Source: Roseicella sp. DB1501 (GTDB lineage Bacteria > Pseudomonadota > Alphaproteobacteria > Acetobacterales > Acetobacteraceae). From it: DNA of 64,000 bases. The notes under the pieces were generated by a model. That model was not told the DNA's origin. It searched no databases and saw only the letters and a program-made list of their open reading frames with translations. The stretch spans positions 186,001 through 250,000 of the forward strand of contig NZ_JABFHG010000008.1 of NCBI RefSeq assembly GCF_013112485.1, written 5' to 3'. This document shows positions 62,454-64,000 of the stretch, piece by piece. Each line of letters starts with the position of its first letter. The first letter of the stretch is position 1. Made by a program: the position numbers and the translations under genes.

Positions 62454-63754
62454 GCGATCCTTCCGGTGAGGGCGACGGCCCGCCGGGTCCGGCGCCGGTT
62501 GCGGCGGCGGAGAAGCCAGGCGGCCAGGCCGGTGACGAAGAGCACCAGCATGGCGAGGCCGGAGACGAAGACGAGAAGGCGGCCGGTCATGCCGAGCAGG
62601 GCGCCGCCATGCAGCCAGCGCTGCAGGGCCAGCGCCTCCTCGGCGAGGCTGCGGGTGCGCGGCCCGCGCTCCTCCAGCACCGCGCCGCTCCAGGGGTCGA
62701 GGGTGAGGAAGGTGCGGGCCCGCACCTCGGGGTCGCTGTCCTCGGGGCGGAGGGTCACGGTCCAGACCTGGCGCTGCCGGCTCGGCGGCATGATGCCGGT
62801 GACGACCTGGCCGGGCAGATGCGCCAGCGCCGCGGCGACCGCGGCATCGGCATCGAGGCGCATCGGCTCGCGGCGCGGCGGCTGCGGCGCGCCCGGCCCA
62901 GATTGTCCCGACATCGCCTGCCCCGACATCGCCTGTCCTGGCGGCCCACCAGGCGTGGGGGCGGCGATGCCGAGCAGGGGGCGGAACCAGTTGGGGAAGA
63001 TGATGGCGACGCCCGAGACCGAGACCACCGCGAGGACCACCGCCATCCAGATGCCGATAACGCGGTGCAGGTCGAGGTTGAGCACCACCGAAGGGCGCCT
63101 GCGGATCTGCACCAGCGCCCGGCCGAAGGCGCCGTCGCGCGGCCACCAGATCCAGATGCCGGTGAGGCAGAAGAGCAGCGTCAGAACGCCGAGCCAGCCG
63201 ACGATCTGCCGGCCGGACCATTCGCGCAGCAGCAGGTTCTCGTGCAACTGCCGCGTCACGCTGATGAAGCTGTCGCGCGTGTCGCGCTCGCCGAGCACCG
63301 TGCCGGTCGCCGGGTCGATATAGAGGGTGAGCGGCGCGGCCGGCGCGGCGGCGGGCCGGGCCATGCCCTCGGGACCGCGGCCCGCGCCGCCCCCCGCCCC
63401 TCCACCCTGGGTGCCGCCGCCTTGGGCACCGCCGCCCTGGGCACCGCCCTGGGCGCCGCCACCGCCGGGCCCCCGCGCCGGCGAGACCACCCAGACCGGC
63501 CAGACCGCATCCGGCGGGCGGATGGTGCCGGCCTGGGCGCCGCGCGCCTCGACGATGCGCTGGACCGCGCTCGCCGTGATGGCCGGGTCGGCCGGGCCGC
63601 TGGCGCGAAAGAGCGACGGGTACAGCGCCGCATCGATCTCGCGCTGGAAGGAGAGGATGCTGCCGGTCACGCCGATGAGCAGCAGCACCAGGCCGAGCAG
63701 CAGCCCGGTCCAGCGATGCGCGAGCAGCAGCCAGCGGCGAATGGCGGCGCTCAT
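62450..63754 (-). CDS. PepSY-associated TM (iron-uptake type) membrane protein
   Basis: A 434-residue membrane protein of the PepSY_TM family, often encoded with siderophore receptors and thought to be a ferric-siderophore reductase. Four membrane segments: LLLGLVLLLIGVTGSIL, WLGVLTLLFCLTGIWIWW, VIGIWMAVVLAVVSVSGVAII and LVFVSGLAMLVLFVTGLAAWLL, with His residues (LAHRWTGL, NLDLHRVIGIW, RWLHGG) suited to haem binding. A Gly/Gln-rich repeat (about residues 95-126) sits in the first periplasmic loop. ATG at 63754 is chosen over a TTG at 63802. It heads the exbB-exbD-tonB operon. Confidence 0.88.
   Translation of the reverse strand: MSAAIRRWLLLAHRWTGLLLGLVLLLIGVTGSILSFQREIDAALYPSLFRASGPADPAITASAVQRIVEARGAQAGTIRPPDAVWPVWVVSPARGPGGGGAQGGAQGGGAQGGGTQGGGAGGGAGRGPEGMARPAAAPAAPLTLYIDPATGTVLGERDTRDSFISVTRQLHENLLLREWSGRQIVGWLGVLTLLFCLTGIWIWWPRDGAFGRALVQIRRRPSVVLNLDLHRVIGIWMAVVLAVVSVSGVAIIFPNWFRPLLGIAAPTPGGPPGQAMSGQAMSGQSGPGAPQPPRREPMRLDADAAVAAALAHLPGQVVTGIMPPSRQRQVWTVTLRPEDSDPEVRARTFLTLDPWSGAVLEERGPRTRSLAEEALALQRWLHGGALLGMTGRLLVFVSGLAMLVLFVTGLAAWLLRRRNRRRTRRAVALTGRIA
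63376..63473 (-). repeat. degenerate Gly/Gln-coding repeat in the PepSY gene
   Basis: A run of near-identical triplet groups encodes repeated GGGAQ/GGAQ/GGGTQ units between the first transmembrane helix region and the second. Imperfect units of 12 to 15 bases (GGCGGTGCCCAGGGC-like) suggest slippage-driven length change. Such inserts are unusual for this protein family. Confidence 0.7.
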
Positions 63755-64000
63755 GCGTCGGTCCAGGGGCGAAGGAGGCTGGGGCGAAGGAGGCTGGGGC
63801 AAAGGGGGCCGGGGCGGGCCGCATTCAGGTCCGGCCCGGAAACGGCGGACCCGGACGGCTGCCGTGCTACAGGGTGGCGCTGCATCACGTGCGATGTCAT
63901 CCGGAGAGGTTGCTGCGGTGCGGTAACCGACATGCGGTATCGTGATTGCAAATGACTCGCAAGTCCGAACGTCGGATGGCTGCCATGCGTCGGCGCCGTT
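63755..64000. other. intergenic region at the right edge
   Basis: About 245 bases upstream of the PepSY operon. It contains a Fur-like palindrome (listed separately). A 66-residue open frame across it has no protein-like features. If a TonB-dependent receptor gene lies further right, this is the shared regulatory region. Confidence 0.3.
63946..63962. promoter_or_regulatory. candidate Fur-type operator
   Basis: TTGCAAATGACTCGCAA is a 17-base inverted repeat with TTGC/GCAA ends and a near-symmetric A/T-rich middle, standing out in a GC-rich region about 190 bases before a PepSY-exbB-exbD-tonB operon. Form and position fit iron-responsive (Fur-family) boxes of alphaproteobacteria, as I recall them, but no motif comparison was possible. 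Confidence 0.4.

Noticed and set aside
60363-63323. A 986-codon plus-strand frame across the tonB-exbD-exbB-PepSY region
   Set aside because: It is the complement of four well-supported membrane-transport genes and consists largely of Arg, Gly and His runs.
63751-63951. A 66-residue minus-strand frame at the right edge
   Set aside because: It overlaps the PepSY gene start, has a run of repeated Leu-Arg-Pro from low-complexity DNA, and no ribosome site or homology I can recognise.

Overview
The window is a high-GC chromosomal segment (roughly 70% or more G+C by eye) from an alphaproteobacterium, most likely an Acetobacteraceae member of the Roseomonas type. The evidence is the split F-type ATPase operon (only atpHAGDC present), the order atp / priA / fsa / DUF484 / xerC, the order nudC / ffs / dnaX / ybaB / recR, and two Bug (TctC-like) tricarboxylate-type receptors. 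No rRNA, tRNA, CRISPR array, insertion sequence or prophage was recognised. Intergenic spaces are short and many genes overlap by 1 to 4 bases (TGATG or ATGA).

Layout. 1-3.1 kb: a minus-strand group with an aldose 1-epimerase start, uronate dehydrogenase, a GH10 xylanase and a diiron desaturase/ferritin-like protein. 3.3-8.5 kb: atpHAGDC. 8.7-12.2 kb: an MFS transporter and priA. 12.3-18.1 kb: fsa, DUF484, xerC, a small zinc-finger gene and polA. 18.2-22.8 kb: a lipoprotein, nudC, the SRP RNA gene ffs, dnaX, ybaB and recR. 23.0-26.2 kb: a two-gene, less GC-biased unit with a 653-residue protein of unknown function and a polysaccharide pyruvyl transferase. 26.2-30.3 kb: CsbD, DUF4336, a CNT nucleoside transporter, rmuC and a beta-carbonic anhydrase. 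30.5-36.8 kb: purH, aldo/keto reductase, glycosyltransferase, heparinase II/III protein and rpe. 37.0-42.4 kb: a GntR / Bug / IlvD-Edd dehydratase / RraA-like / Bug sugar-acid cluster. 42.5-45.9 kb: purU, DUF3297 and a large-subunit catalase.

The most interesting region is 46.1-55.4 kb. It holds an ABC-2 permease of the type linked to PQQ-alcohol dehydrogenase systems (PedC-like), a FIST protein directly fused in an operon to a hybrid histidine kinase (a NosP/NahK-like pair), a convergent LuxR-type response regulator, a NitT/SsuABC-type importer, an orphan TonB, and finally an ABC ATPase that looks like the missing partner (PedB-like) of the PedC-like permease. It is followed by a PhyH dioxygenase, a family-3 solute-binding protein, N-formylglutamate amidohydrolase with two transglutaminase-fold proteins (57.6-60.2 kb), and a PepSY / exbB / exbD / tonB operon (60.5-63.8 kb) preceded by a Fur-like palindrome.

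The non-coding structure is unusual. A family of about 110-150 nt elements with two GC-rich hairpins sits directly behind the stop codons of xerC, polA and purH, with a half copy behind recR. A second palindromic family is tandemly duplicated at atpG/atpD (60-bp period) and at the response-regulator 3' end (62-bp period), each overlapping a stop codon.
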